A stretch of 62,576 nt of DNA from an uncultured Clostridia bacterium (GCA_946184925.1 CAMHHL010000002.1:1-62576), one strand, 5' to 3'. Counted from the stretch's first letter, positions 8,741-19,575 are shown. The notes: a model not told the origin generated them from the letters alone. Program-made: numbers and translations.

Positions 8741-8769
8741 ATTATAATACTATGTTTTTAAAAAATCAA
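8741..8769 (-). promoter_or_regulatory. sigma-A promoter of rnhA
   Basis: On the minus strand, TTGATT (8769-8764), a 17-bp spacer and TATAAT (8746-8741). The cap of repeat B1 ends just upstream of the -35. Confidence 0.7.
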
Positions 8770-8780
8770 GTTTTTTTAAT

Positions 8781-9050
8781 CTCCACCCTGTTACGTGAGT
8801 GCTCCTATCAAGGGTTGTTTTTGAGCTGTGTGTTGATGTCCTGTTAAACGACTGTAAAGGTGACGTTTGAGCTGTGTGTTGATGTCTTAGCAAACGACTG
8901 TAAGGGTGACGCTTGAGCTGTGTGTTGATGTCCTATCAAACGACTGTAAAGGTGACGTTTGAGCTGTGTGTTGATGTCCTATCAAACGACTGTAAAGGTG
9001 ACGTTTGAGCTGTGTGTTGATGTCCTATCAAACGACTGTAAAGGCTTACG
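8781..9050 (-). repeat. repeat element B1: five 46-bp tandem units plus cap
   Basis: Five units start at 8821, 8867, 8913, 8959 and 9005, an exact 46-bp period. Units 3-5 are almost identical. Each unit holds a GTTTGA...TCAAAC inverted repeat. At the left end a cap of about 40 bp (8781-8820, containing CACCCTGTTACG) is shared with B2 and B3. Read on the minus strand the order is units, cap, rnhA promoter. 46 is not a multiple of three and no frame crosses it, so it is not coding. Confidence 0.92.
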
Positions 9051-9084
9051 TTTCCGCTGCATTTCAACTTTCAAAATAAAAAGC

Positions 9085-9114
9085 TTGACATATTGTGAAC
9101 AAATGGGATAAAAT
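9085..9114 (+). promoter_or_regulatory. sigma-A promoter of rnjA
   Basis: Perfect TTGACA (9085-9090), then GATAAAAT at 9107-9114 as the -10 region (16-18 bp spacing). This leaves a leader of about 125 nt before the GTG. Confidence 0.65.
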
Positions 9115-9244
9115 AACAGTGAATATAATGTACAATAGGCAAGTAGTGCAATTTGCCTTATCATAAAATGCTGATGTACAACGGACGTTAACTGTACATT
9201 TACAGCGAAAACATTAAATAATATAATAAAACGGAGGTAAATTT

Positions 9245-11038
9245 GTGTCAGCAGAAAACACAGGCAAGAAACGAAACAACAACTATAAAAGCGCAAAACG
9301 CGCCTCAAAGACATATTCTGCCGGAGGCAAAAACAAGAAAAATTCTGCAAAAAGCGTGAAAAAAGCTTCAAGGAAGTCGAAACCATCGGTTAAGGTCGCC
9401 GTCCTCGGCGGACTTAATGAAATCGGAAAAAACATCACGCTCTTTGAGTGCGAGGGAGATATCGTTCTGCTCGACTGCGGAATGGCGTTCCCGGACGGCG
9501 ATATGCTCGGCGTTGACCTTGTTATCCCGGATTTCACGTATATTGAGCAGAATATCGACAGGGTAAAGGGTATGGTTATCACCCACGGTCACGAGGATCA
9601 TATCGGCGGAATTCCTTATCTTCTCTCGAAAATGAGCATTCCGATTTACGGCACGCCGCTCACCATCGGCCTTATCGGCAACAAGCTCAAGGAGCACAAC
9701 CTGTTCAATTCGGCAAAGCTCGGAGTTGTTCACGCAGGCAGCACAATAAAGCTCGGCTGCTTTGAGGCTGAGTTTATTCACGTCAATCATTCGATTCCGG
9801 ACGCGGTTGCAATCGCGCTTCATACTCCCGCGGGAGTTATCGTTCATTCGGGCGACTTCAAGATTGACTGTACACCGTTTGTCGGCGAGATGATCGACCT
9901 TTATTCGTTCGCAAGGCTCGGTCACGAGGGCGTTCTCGCGTTTCTCTGCGAGAGTACAAACGCCGATCGTCCGGGCTATACCGCCACGGAGCAGACCGTA
10001 ACCTCGAGCTTGGATTATCTCTTCAACGAGGCAGGCAAGAACCGTATAATCATCGCGACATTCGCCTCGAACGTCAACCGAGTTCAGCAGATTATCGACT
10101 GCGCCGCGAAATACAAGCGTAAGGTTGCGTTTTCCGGGCGTTCTATGGTAAACTATATGAGCGTCGCGGAGGAGCTGGGCTATCTCAGCGTTCCCGAGAA
10201 TATAATTATTGATATAGATATGCTGAGCAGATACAGCCCCGAGCAGATTGTTCTGATTACAACAGGCAGTCAGGGTGAGCCGATGTCCGCTCTCTCGCGC
10301 ATGGCGTACTCCGACCACCGCAAGGTTATGGTAGGCGAGGGTGATTTTATCATAATTTCCGCTAACCCCATTCCCGGTAACGAAAAGACCGTCGGCAACG
10401 TCGTTGACGAGCTGCTCAAGCGTGGTTGTAAGGTAATATATGAGAGTATGTATGACGTCCACGTCTCCGGACATGCGTGTCAGGAGGAGTTGAAGATTGT
10501 TCAGAAGCTCTTGAAGCCAAAGTATTTTATCCCGGTTCACGGCGAGCAGAAGCACCTCAGAAAGAACGCTGAGCTTGCTCAGTCGCTCGGAATTCCGAGA
10601 AAGAATATATATATCGGCGACATAGGAAGTCAGATTGAGATTAACGAAAACCACCTCAAGCTGCTTGCTCCCGTGCCTGCCGGAAAAGTCTTTGTTGACG
10701 GTCTCGGCGTCGGAGACGTCGGCTCTATAGTTCTCAGAGACAGAAAACACCTCGCTCAAGACGGACTTATCATCATTGTCGCCTCGCTTGATGTGTATGA
10801 CGGTCACGTTATCAGCGGCCCCGACATAGTTTCGAGAGGCTTTGTTTATGTTCGCGAGAGCGAACAGCTGCTTGACGAGGTGAGAGAGAGAGCAAGAGCA
10901 ATCCTCGATGAATGCGCAGACAACAATGTTCACGAATGGGGAACAATCAAGAACAGAATTAAGGACGACGTCGGCAAGATGATTAGCCGCAAAACACGCC
11001 GCTTCCCGATGATTCTGCCGATATTGCAGGAAGTGTAA
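9245..11038 (+). CDS. rnjA: ribonuclease J
   Basis: A 597-aa metallo-beta-lactamase/beta-CASP nuclease. In Firmicutes this enzyme combines 5'-3' exonuclease and endonuclease activity in mRNA decay and rRNA maturation. The zinc motif HGHEDHIGGIP is near residue 118, followed by HVNHSIPDA and HSGDFKID, and the C-terminal HVSGHA motif is present. The first ~45 residues are a Lys/Ser/Asn-rich tail absent from shorter homologues (about 555 aa), possibly an RNA-binding extension. The GTG start is fixed by GGAGG at 9233-9237. rnjA versus rnjB cannot be settled here. Confidence 0.95.
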   Translation: MSAENTGKKRNNNYKSAKRASKTYSAGGKNKKNSAKSVKKASRKSKPSVKVAVLGGLNEIGKNITLFECEGDIVLLDCGMAFPDGDMLGVDLVIPDFTYIEQNIDRVKGMVITHGHEDHIGGIPYLLSKMSIPIYGTPLTIGLIGNKLKEHNLFNSAKLGVVHAGSTIKLGCFEAEFIHVNHSIPDAVAIALHTPAGVIVHSGDFKIDCTPFVGEMIDLYSFARLGHEGVLAFLCESTNADRPGYTATEQTVTSSLDYLFNEAGKNRIIIATFASNVNRVQQIIDCAAKYKRKVAFSGRSMVNYMSVAEELGYLSVPENIIIDIDMLSRYSPEQIVLITTGSQGEPMSALSRMAYSDHRKVMVGEGDFIIISANPIPGNEKTVGNVVDELLKRGCKVIYESMYDVHVSGHACQEELKIVQKLLKPKYFIPVHGEQKHLRKNAELAQSLGIPRKNIYIGDIGSQIEINENHLKLLAPVPAGKVFVDGLGVGDVGSIVLRDRKHLAQDGLIIIVASLDVYDGHVISGPDIVSRGFVYVRESEQLLDEVRERARAILDECADNNVHEWGTIKNRIKDDVGKMISRKTRRFPMILPILQEV

Positions 11039-11044
11039 GTTTTA

Positions 11045-11093
11045 CAGTGAAGAGTGAAGAGTGAAAGTTGAGAGTTGAGAGTTAGCGGAAGCG
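11045..11093. repeat. degenerate heptanucleotide tract after rnjA
   Basis: AGTGAAG / AGTGAAG / AGTGAAA / GTTGAGA / GTTGAGA / GTTAGCG in 7-bp steps, beginning within ten bases of the rnjA stop. Confidence 0.65.
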
Positions 11094-11100
11094 CACCGAG

Positions 11101-11155
11101 TCTTCCCTCGGGGGAAGGTGGGCGATTCGCTTGCGAATCGGTCGGATGAGGGACT
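11101..11155. repeat. REP-like double hairpin (element C)
   Basis: Two short perfect hairpins side by side, CTTCCC-TCGG-GGGAAG and CGATTCGC-TT-GCGAATCG, followed by GGTCGGATGAGGG. This general shape recurs between genes of Oscillospiraceae. A diverged arm (CCCCAAGGGAAGG) follows at about 11218. Only one clear copy is in this window. Confidence 0.5.
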
Positions 11156-11239
11156 ACTTTTCCTATACATCTCAGTTTGTTGTTGCAATAACAAACATTC
11201 AATAGAAACCGTACCTCACCCCAAGGGAAGGCTTGGTGT

Positions 11240-11325
11240 GTCACTTTTACAGTCGTCGGATAGGACAGCAAGTCACAGCTCAAACCAACCCTTGATAGGA
11301 GCACTCACGTAACAGGGTAGAGATA
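11240..11325 (+). repeat. repeat element B2: one unit plus cap
   Basis: A single 46-bp unit (11240-11286) related to B1 and B3, followed by the conserved cap (about 11287-11325, ending ACAGGGTAGAGATA). The cap ends about 23 bp before the gdpP start codon. With the heptads and element C it fills the 309-bp rnjA-gdpP gap. Confidence 0.82.
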
Positions 11326-11347
11326 GAAAAAAGTAGAGATATAAAAA

Positions 11348-13282
11348 ATGAGAAAAAGAGTTTGGACAACATCACCGTGGTTTTTAATATTTTCACTGCT
11401 GATGTTCGCGATGGCAGTAATCACGTTTAGATATGACGCGGCTATTGCATCTGCGGAGCTTGCTGTTGCGGTTGCTTCGGCGGCGGTAGTGATATTCTTT
11501 TCAGTGCGCTTCAAAAAAAGAGTGAGTCGCACTGTTCTCTCCGCGCTAAAAAATGTTTCCGAGCTCAGTCAGGGTTATCTCGAACGCTACAAAATGCCCG
11601 TTGTCGTTGCCGGGAAAAACGGCGAGATTGTCTGGTCAAACTCGCGGTTCAAAAAGCAGCTCTGTCAGGGCAGAAATCCCGCGAACGAGCAGCTTTCGGT
11701 ATTTTTGATGCGTGAGCTTTCCGAGGCGGTTAACAGCGAGGGCTATGAAATCGACTTTGACGGTCATCATTATATGGTGTTCTGTACATCAGCGGAAGAT
11801 AACTATGTCTGCTATTATATCGACACTACCGATTATAACAGAATCGCGAAGAAGTATAACGAAACGCGCAAGTCTGTCGCGCTTGTAGTTTTTGATAACC
11901 GCGACGAATTCTCCAACGACAGCGAGGAGGAGAGCGCCAGAGTTCTGCTCGCGCTTGAGACAAAGCTTCTGCATTACGCGAATCAAAACAATGCGCTTTT
12001 CAAGAGCCTGCCGTCAAACAAGTATATGATTATCTTCGATAAACTTGAGCTTGACAGGCAGATTCAGGAGAAGTTCCCGATTCTCAAGGAAGTCCGCAAA
12101 ATTAGCTATAACAATCGCGAAGCGACGATTTCCGTCGGTATCGGCGTTGACTGCGACAATCTGATTGAGAGTGAACAAAAGGCGCGCAAAGCGCTTGATA
12201 TGGCGCTCGGCAGAGGCGGTGACCAGGTTGCCGTTATGCGCGGAGATGTGTTCGACTTTTTCGGCGGCGTTTCCTCCGGAATTGAGAAGATGAGCAAGGT
12301 TCGCTCCAGAGTTATCGCGACTTCAATCTCGAGAGTTATCTCAGAGGCTGACAGGGTTCTGATTATGGGACACCGTTTCTCTGACCTTGACTGCGTGGGC
12401 GCGGCTGTCGGACTTCAACCGGTTATCGAGGGCGCGCTAAAGAAGAATTGCAGGATTGTAATCAATAAAGAAACTTCCATGGCGAAGTCACTGATAGATT
12501 ATACTGAGTCTCAGAGCCCGGGAATGTTCATTACACCCGACGAAGCGCTAAGGAGCGTTTCCGCCAAGACGGTGCTCGTTATCGTCGATACACATATTCC
12601 CGACTACACCGAGAGCCCCGATGTACTCAAAAAAGCGAAGAACATCGTAGTAATAGACCACCACCGCAAGCATATCAATTTTATAGACAACGCGGTGATA
12701 TTCTATCACGAGCCGACGGCTTCGTCCGCTTCGGAGATGGTTGCGGAGCTCGTTACATACATTGGAGAGGACTATGTTACAAGGCTTCAGGCGGAGGCTT
12801 TACTCTCCGGAATAATGCTTGACACCAAGAATTTCGTTATCCGCACCGGCGTCAGAACCTTTGAAGCTGCCGCATTTCTCAGAAAAAAAGGCGCCGACAC
12901 CGTCTGTACAAAGGAGCTCTTCGCGAGTTCTCTCGAAATTCATAAGGAAAAATATAAAATCGTCAGCAATGCCGAGGTCGTACGCGGATGCGCGGTTGCG
13001 GTTTCGGACAGCGAGAATGCCGATATTCGCCTGATTGCGGCTCAGGCCGCCGACGAACTGCTATCGGTCGAGAACGTGCTTGCAAGCTTCGTAATCTTCA
13101 ATAACGGCGGCGCTATTAATATCTCCGCCAGAAGCTACGGCAAAATGAACGTCCAGCTTGTAATGGAAGCGCTTGGCGGCGGCGGTCATCAGAATATGGC
13201 TGCGGCGCAGCTCAAGGGCGAAACGCTTGACGATACAAAGATTAAACTGATAGACGCTCTCGCGAGGGTCTATCCCGAATAG
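11348..13282 (+). CDS. gdpP: cyclic-di-AMP phosphodiesterase GdpP
   Basis: A 644-aa membrane protein that degrades the essential messenger c-di-AMP. Two transmembrane helices (about residues 10-55) are followed by a PAS-like domain, a degenerate GGDEF domain without a GGDEF active motif, and a DHH/DHHA1 phosphodiesterase. The metal motifs are MGHRFSDLD, VDTH, IDHHRK and GGGGHQNMAAA, all intact. The order gdpP-rplI-dnaB is the conserved Firmicutes arrangement. The ribosome-binding site is weak (AGAGAT), directly after the cap of repeat B2, so the repeat may influence translation or transcription of this gene. Confidence 0.93.
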   Translation: MRKRVWTTSPWFLIFSLLMFAMAVITFRYDAAIASAELAVAVASAAVVIFFSVRFKKRVSRTVLSALKNVSELSQGYLERYKMPVVVAGKNGEIVWSNSRFKKQLCQGRNPANEQLSVFLMRELSEAVNSEGYEIDFDGHHYMVFCTSAEDNYVCYYIDTTDYNRIAKKYNETRKSVALVVFDNRDEFSNDSEEESARVLLALETKLLHYANQNNALFKSLPSNKYMIIFDKLELDRQIQEKFPILKEVRKISYNNREATISVGIGVDCDNLIESEQKARKALDMALGRGGDQVAVMRGDVFDFFGGVSSGIEKMSKVRSRVIATSISRVISEADRVLIMGHRFSDLDCVGAAVGLQPVIEGALKKNCRIVINKETSMAKSLIDYTESQSPGMFITPDEALRSVSAKTVLVIVDTHIPDYTESPDVLKKAKNIVVIDHHRKHINFIDNAVIFYHEPTASSASEMVAELVTYIGEDYVTRLQAEALLSGIMLDTKNFVIRTGVRTFEAAAFLRKKGADTVCTKELFASSLEIHKEKYKIVSNAEVVRGCAVAVSDSENADIRLIAAQAADELLSVENVLASFVIFNNGGAINISARSYGKMNVQLVMEALGGGGHQNMAAAQLKGETLDDTKIKLIDALARVYPE

Positions 13283-13297
13283 AAAGGAAGATGAGCA

Positions 13298-13738
13298 ATG
13301 AAAGTTATTCTTATGCAGGACATCAAATCTCTCGGAAAGAAGGGCGACCTCGTCGAAGCCTCTGACGGTTACGCGAGAAACTATCTTTTCCCGAGAAATC
13401 TTGCCAAGGAAGCTAACGCTCAGGCAATGAATGAATACAAAAACGCCGAGGACAGCAAGAACTATAAGCTTGCTACTCAAAAGGCACAGGCTGAGCACTA
13501 CAAGTCTCAGCTCGAGGACAAAACCCTCGTCGTTAGACGCAAGGGCAACGGCGACAAGCTCTTCGGCAGCATAACCGCCAAGGACATCGCCAACGAGATT
13601 AAACAGAAATACCAGATTAATATAGACAAGCGCAAGATTTCCGTCGGCGATATCAAGGCTTTCGGCAAGTACACCGCCGAGGTCAAGCTCTTCACCGGAA
13701 TCTCAGCGAAGGTGAATATTGAGGTAGTTGAAGGTTGA
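13298..13738 (+). CDS. rplI: 50S ribosomal protein L9
   Basis: A 146-aa ribosomal protein binding 23S rRNA domain V. The N-terminal globular domain shows KVILMQDIKSLGKKGD and the signature GYARNYLFPRNLA. A long central helix (residues 45-75, Lys/Ala/Gln-rich) leads to the C-terminal RNA-binding domain. It starts 15 bp after gdpP with GAAAGGAAG before the ATG. The stop codon TGA sits at the edge of a heptad tract. Confidence 0.97.
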   Translation: MKVILMQDIKSLGKKGDLVEASDGYARNYLFPRNLAKEANAQAMNEYKNAEDSKNYKLATQKAQAEHYKSQLEDKTLVVRRKGNGDKLFGSITAKDIANEIKQKYQINIDKRKISVGDIKAFGKYTAEVKLFTGISAKVNIEVVEG

Positions 13739-13775
13739 AAAGTTAACAGTTAAAAGTGAAAGTTGGAAAGTTATG
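13731..13775. repeat. degenerate heptanucleotide tract at the rplI stop
   Basis: Units such as AGTTAAC AGTTAAA AGTGAAA GTTGGAA AGTTATG in 7-bp register, beginning at the stop codon. Confidence 0.55.
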
Positions 13776-13787
13776 GGAAGGCTTAGT

Positions 13788-13832
13788 CAGCGCAGCGACG
13801 TTGTTTTTCTATCCGACCTATCTACTCGACCA
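13788..13832 (-). repeat. repeat element A, fragment A3
   Basis: Only the head third of the element, reverse orientation (CGCAGCGACGTTG ... CCGACCTATCTACTCGACC). The centre and other arm are missing. Confidence 0.7.
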
Positions 13833-13836
13833 ACAT

Positions 13837-13877
13837 TATTTACTATTCGTTATTCACTCTTCACTATTCCTTGTAAT
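13837..13877. repeat. degenerate heptanucleotide tract before dnaB
   Basis: TTTACTA TTCGTTA TTCACTC TTCACTA TTCC, adjoining fragment A3. It ends a few bases before the dnaB ribosome-binding site. Confidence 0.6.
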
Positions 13878-13888
13878 CGGAGAAAATT

Positions 13889-15259
13889 ATGCCTGATTCA
13901 AAAATTAAAACAGGATATGACGGACTCAACCTGCCCTACAGCCCCGAGGCGGAGCAGGCTGTTCTCGGTGCGATTATTCTCGACAAGAACGTGCTCGATG
14001 ACGTTTACAGCGTTCTCAGCGATTCGAAGTTCTTCTATGTGAATAATCACAGGCTTATTTATTCCGCAATTCTCGATTTGTTCAACACCGGCAAGAATGT
14101 CGATTTTGTGACGATTCTCGAGACACTAAAGCGCAACAGACAATTTGATGAGGCATCCGGCAAGACCTATCTCATGGACTTGGCGCAGCACTGTCCCTCA
14201 ATTTCAAACGCCGCGGAATACGCCAAGATAGTCCGTGAAAAATACGATGTCCGCAGTCTGATTACCGCCTCTCGCGATATTATCGACGAGGCGTCGGCAG
14301 GCGAGGCGGAATCTCAGACACTCATCGACGCCGCGGAGCAGCGTATCTATGATATCCGAAGAGATAACACTAAGGGGCTCGAGCCGCTCTCTCAGGTAGT
14401 AATGAGAGAATTCGACAGGCTCGACGCACTCAATAATAATACAGACAGCGCGCTGCGCCCGATTCCGTCTGGTATCGGTCAGCTCGACAAGGTTATCACC
14501 GGGCTTAATCGCTCCGACCTTATCCTGCTTGCCGCGCGTCCCGGTATGGGTAAGACGAGCTTTGCACTCAACATCGCGCGCAATGTCGCCGTAACCGGCA
14601 AGAAAACTGTCGCTTTCTTCTCGCTTGAAATGTCGCGCGAGCAGCTCGCGTCGAGACTTCTCTCGTCCGAGGCGCTTGTTCAGGGCACCAAGCTGCGCAC
14701 CGGAAACCTCAATGACGAGGAGTGGGTGAGACTTGTTGCTGCCGGCGACGTGATCTCTCAGAGCAGCTTTTATCTTGACGACACGCCGAGCGTTACTGTC
14801 TCGGACATCAAGGCGAAGCTTAGACGTCTGAGGAATATCGACCTCGTTATAATCGACTATTTGCAGCTTATGACGAGCGGACGAAGGATAGACAACCGTG
14901 TTCAGGAAGTTTCTGAAATTACACGTAACCTCAAGATTCTCGCCAAGGAAATCAACGTTCCGGTAATCGTGCTCTCGCAGCTCAACCGTTCCGCAGAGGC
15001 GCGAAGCGATCACAGACCTATGCTCTCAGATCTGCGTGAATCCGGTTCAATTGAGCAGGACGCCGATATTGTTCTCCTGCTTTATCGCGAGGGCTATTAT
15101 GACAAGGGTACACAGACCGAGGAAACCGCCGCCCAGGTGGATAACAACTCCGGCGAGTGTATCGTCGCGAAAAACCGTCACGGCGAGACCACAACCGTAA
15201 CGCTCCACTGGCAGGGCGAGTTCATGCGTTTTACTTCCGTGGAGAAGAACCGTGAGTAA
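13889..15259 (+). CDS. dnaB: replicative DNA helicase DnaB
   Basis: A 456-aa hexameric helicase that unwinds DNA ahead of the replisome and binds primase (dnaG is at 47.5 kb). The N-terminal domain begins PYSPEAEQAVLGAI. The RecA-like ATPase has Walker A ARPGMGKTSF near residue 217, the Walker B LVIIDYLQLM, and the arginine-finger region DLRESGSIEQDAD. No intein is present. CGGAGA precedes the ATG. The 3' end overlaps tilS by 8 bp. Confidence 0.97.
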   Translation: MPDSKIKTGYDGLNLPYSPEAEQAVLGAIILDKNVLDDVYSVLSDSKFFYVNNHRLIYSAILDLFNTGKNVDFVTILETLKRNRQFDEASGKTYLMDLAQHCPSISNAAEYAKIVREKYDVRSLITASRDIIDEASAGEAESQTLIDAAEQRIYDIRRDNTKGLEPLSQVVMREFDRLDALNNNTDSALRPIPSGIGQLDKVITGLNRSDLILLAARPGMGKTSFALNIARNVAVTGKKTVAFFSLEMSREQLASRLLSSEALVQGTKLRTGNLNDEEWVRLVAAGDVISQSSFYLDDTPSVTVSDIKAKLRRLRNIDLVIIDYLQLMTSGRRIDNRVQEVSEITRNLKILAKEINVPVIVLSQLNRSAEARSDHRPMLSDLRESGSIEQDADIVLLLYREGYYDKGTQTEETAAQVDNNSGECIVAKNRHGETTTVTLHWQGEFMRFTSVEKNRE

Positions 15260-16568
15260 ACTCGATGAAAAGGCGCTCAGAGCAGTTGAACGCTTCAATA
15301 TGCTCGATGAAAAAACGGTCATCGCAGCGGTTTCGGGCGGGGCGGATTCAGTCGCAATGCTTCACTTTCTCGCTAAAAAAAGTGACACCTTCGGCTATAA
15401 GCTCTATGCCGCTCACCTCAATCACATGCTTCGGGGCGATGAAGCTGACAGAGATGAATATTTTGTTCGCGATTTATGCGAAAAGCTTGATGTTCAGCTG
15501 TTCACACGGCACAGGGATATTCACGCTCTCGCCGAACAGAATAAGCTCAGCACTGAGCTTTGCGGCAGGAACGAGCGGTACGCCTTCTTTTCCGAGCTTT
15601 CAGAGAGACTTTCGGCAAAAATCGCAACGGCTCACACAGCTTCCGACAATGCTGAAACTATTATTTTTAACATGACGCGCGGCTCCGGGCTTAAAGGGCT
15701 GAGCGGAATTGCTCCCGTCAGGGAGAATATCATCCGTCCGCTGATTTTAGTCACAAGAGAAGAGGTCGAGGAGTATTGCCGGGGAAATAATCTCAGCTTT
15801 GTTACAGACAGCTCCAACCTTACCGACGACTATTCACGAAACATTCTCAGGCACAATGTTGTACCCGTGCTCAGAGAGCTTAACCCCTCGCTGGAAAATA
15901 CGCTCTCAAACCAGAGCGAACTTCTCAGAAGTTATAATTCATATTTAGAATTAAAAACCGTTGAGACAACTAACATTCTCAGAACAGAAAACGGCTATGA
16001 CTGCCGTAGGCTCAGCGAGCTTCCCGACGCTCTGCGTTTCAGCGTGCTCCGCGACATACTGAAAAACAGCGAAGCCGAGACTGATTTCAGAACTGTTTCA
16101 CTGCTTTCGGATACGCTTTCGGGCGGCGCGCTCGACCTTGGGAATAATCTCCGTGCTGTATGCAAGCAGGGAACGCTGAGAATAATCAAAACTGACTGTA
16201 CAGATAATAATTTTTCCGAAAAGGAATTAAAAATCAATTCGGAATTTATATATAATCGCAAGCATTATTCTGTTTTAGAAATAAACAATGACGCGGAATC
16301 ACTCGATTATTCCGTATTAGAATTAAAACCTGTTTTTCGTACCCGAAGGGCAGGGGACAGGTTCACTCTTCCGAGACGGAAGGTTACAAAATCGCTCAAA
16401 AAATACTTCAACGAACTGAAAATTCCCGAAGAAAACCGCAACAGCGTTCTCGTTCTGGCGAAGGACAGCGAGGTTTTGTGGATTGAGGGAATCGGCGCGT
16501 CGGAGAACGCCCGGCTCAGGGGTAGCCGTGGCTTGAAAATTCTTATAGAAAATGAGAGGGGAAACTAA
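15252..16568 (+). CDS. tilS: tRNA(Ile)-lysidine synthase
   Basis: A 438-aa enzyme that converts the wobble C34 of tRNA-Ile2 (CAU) to lysidine so that it reads AUA. The N-terminal PP-loop is AAVSGGADSVAML, followed by AHLNHMLRG and the ATN-like TAHTASDNAET. A C-terminal domain with FRTRRAGDRF and the PEENR stretch matches the family. The start is GTG with GGAGAAG upstream, overlapping dnaB. Its stop overlaps the hpt ATG (TAATG). tilS-hpt-ftsH is the conserved order in Firmicutes. Confidence 0.93.
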   Translation: MSKLDEKALRAVERFNMLDEKTVIAAVSGGADSVAMLHFLAKKSDTFGYKLYAAHLNHMLRGDEADRDEYFVRDLCEKLDVQLFTRHRDIHALAEQNKLSTELCGRNERYAFFSELSERLSAKIATAHTASDNAETIIFNMTRGSGLKGLSGIAPVRENIIRPLILVTREEVEEYCRGNNLSFVTDSSNLTDDYSRNILRHNVVPVLRELNPSLENTLSNQSELLRSYNSYLELKTVETTNILRTENGYDCRRLSELPDALRFSVLRDILKNSEAETDFRTVSLLSDTLSGGALDLGNNLRAVCKQGTLRIIKTDCTDNNFSEKELKINSEFIYNRKHYSVLEINNDAESLDYSVLELKPVFRTRRAGDRFTLPRRKVTKSLKKYFNELKIPEENRNSVLVLAKDSEVLWIEGIGASENARLRGSRGLKILIENERGN

Positions 16569-17110
16569 TGCATAAGGACGTAGAATCAATTCTTGTAAGT
16601 GAAAAAGAACTTCAGGAAATCGTTGAACGCTTAGCCGCAGATATCGACAGAGACTATGAGGGCAAGGATTGGCTCATGGTCGGTGTGCTGAAAGGCAGCA
16701 TTCTGTTTATGGCTGATTTGATGAAGGCTATGAAAACCGACTATCCGATTGACTTTGTTGTTGTTTCATCATATGCCGACGGCACGGAGAGTACCGGACG
16801 CGTCAACGTACTCAAGGACATCAGCCAGTCGATTGTCGGCAAGGAATTACTCATCGTTGAAGATATCATTGACTCAGGCAACACGCTGAACTTCCTTGTG
16901 AAGTACTTCCTCGCCAAGGGAGCGAGCAGCGTAAAGATTGTTACGCTCTTTGACAAGCCCGACAGGCGCAAGGTCGAGGTTCCCGTCGAGTATGTGGGCA
17001 AGGTTATCCCCGACGCTTTCATCGTAGGCTACGGTCTTGATTACGCCGAGAAATACCGCACACTTCCTTACGTGGGAATTCTTAAACCGGAAGTGTACAG
17101 TAACCAGTGA
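16568..17110 (+). CDS. hpt: hypoxanthine phosphoribosyltransferase
   Basis: A 180-aa purine salvage enzyme transferring the ribose-5-phosphate of PRPP to hypoxanthine or guanine. The PRPP-binding motif is VEDIIDSGNTL, with GVLKGSILFMADL near the N-terminus and YVGKVIPDAFIVGYGLDYAEKYR-type residues (split here as GKVIPDAFIVGYG and DYAEKYR) at the base-binding end. It is translationally coupled to tilS. The last residues (SNQ) and TGA stop are part of a GTGAATA heptad tract. Confidence 0.96.
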   Translation: MHKDVESILVSEKELQEIVERLAADIDRDYEGKDWLMVGVLKGSILFMADLMKAMKTDYPIDFVVVSSYADGTESTGRVNVLKDISQSIVGKELLIVEDIIDSGNTLNFLVKYFLAKGASSVKIVTLFDKPDRRKVEVPVEYVGKVIPDAFIVGYGLDYAEKYRTLPYVGILKPEVYSNQ

Positions 17111-17196
17111 ATAGTGAAGAGTGAACAGTGAATAGTTGCGGTCGAGCAGATAGGTCGGATATAGTGAATAGTGAATAACGAATAGTGAATAATTGC
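17105..17196. repeat. heptanucleotide tracts with a stray element-A head
   Basis: Two runs of 7-bp units (17105-17136 and 17161-17194: GTGAATA, GTGAAGA, GTGAACA, ACGAATA) flank an isolated element-A head (GCGGTCGAGCAGATAGGTCGG, about 17136-17157), as if a second copy was lost or heads can multiply with the heptads. Confidence 0.75.
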
Positions 17197-17326
17197 GGTC
17201 GAGTAGATAGGTCGTATAAGGAAACAACGTTACTGCGCCGACCGTATCAATATGCTGCTTGCGCAGCAAGCATAAAAATTCTGTCGGGCACAAAACGTTA
17301 GTATAGTGCAATCTGTCTTCACGACC
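17197..17326 (+). repeat. repeat element A, copy A4 (reference copy)
   Basis: The 130 bp fold back on themselves. The head 17197-17214 pairs imperfectly with the tail 17309-17326. AACGTT (17226-17231) and GCGCCGAC (17235-17242) pair with AACGTT (17294-17299) and GTCGGGCA (17283-17290). The centre is the hairpin TGCTTGC-GCA-GCAAGCA (17256-17272). No frame is conserved through it. Confidence 0.9.
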
Positions 17327-17393
17327 ATAATTTTGAATTTTGAATTTTTAATTTTTAATTTTAAACTTACCACTTACAACTTACTACTTGCGA
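17327..17393. repeat. AT-rich and heptanucleotide tract before ftsH
   Basis: TTTTGAATT-type units followed by ACTTACC ACTTACA ACTTACT ACTTGCG. The last unit contributes the -35 box of the ftsH promoter. Together with A4 this fills the 329-bp hpt-ftsH gap. Confidence 0.6.
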
Positions 17394-17416
17394 ATAATAC
17401 CTATTCAAATTACAAT
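17388..17416 (+). promoter_or_regulatory. sigma-A promoter of ftsH
   Basis: TTGCGA (17388-17393), a 17-bp spacer and TACAAT (17411-17416). The -35 box is the end of a heptad repeat unit, so ftsH probably has its own promoter created at the repeat junction. Confidence 0.6.
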
Positions 17417-17439
17417 ACTATTAGAAGGAGTGAAAAGTA

Positions 17440-19329
<1,890 letters not shown>

Positions 19330-19336
19330 AATAGCA

Positions 19337-19368
19337 AAGACCGTCGCTTTTGCGGCGGTTTTATTTTT
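19337..19368 (+). terminator. terminator of ftsH
   Basis: Stem AAGACCGTCGC with GCGGCGGTTTT, TTTT loop, then a T-rich tail. Confidence 0.85.
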
Positions 19369-19546
19369 CTTAAGTTTTTACAGAAAGAATATATATTCGC
19401 GTGTTTTCGTGTGTTATTATAATCGTACAAGGGTAACTCAAAGTTTAAAGATGTATCAAAGTCGGTTTTAGTAAAAGTTAAGATATAATAACAGCAGCGG
19501 AGGCATAATTGTCTCCGCTATATGCATAATAATATGTTTTTATCTA

Positions 19547-19575
19547 TTGCAAAAAATCGCACAAACGTTTATAAT
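19547..19575 (+). promoter_or_regulatory. sigma-A promoter of uvrA
   Basis: TTGCAA (19547-19552), a 17-bp spacer and TATAAT (19570-19575), 320 bp upstream of uvrA. If used, the whole B3 repeat array is transcribed in the uvrA leader. A hairpin AGCGGAG...CTCCGCT lies just upstream (about 19497-19519). No SOS box was recognised near it. Confidence 0.6.

Noticed and set aside
8781..9050. Tandem 46-bp repeats as a possible CRISPR array
   Set aside because: The full unit is conserved with no variable spacers, and there are no cas genes in the window.
9368..10933. Long open frame (about 520 codons) on the minus strand
   Set aside because: It lies fully antisense to rnjA, has no ribosome-binding site or recognisable domain, and mirrors codon bias of the real gene.
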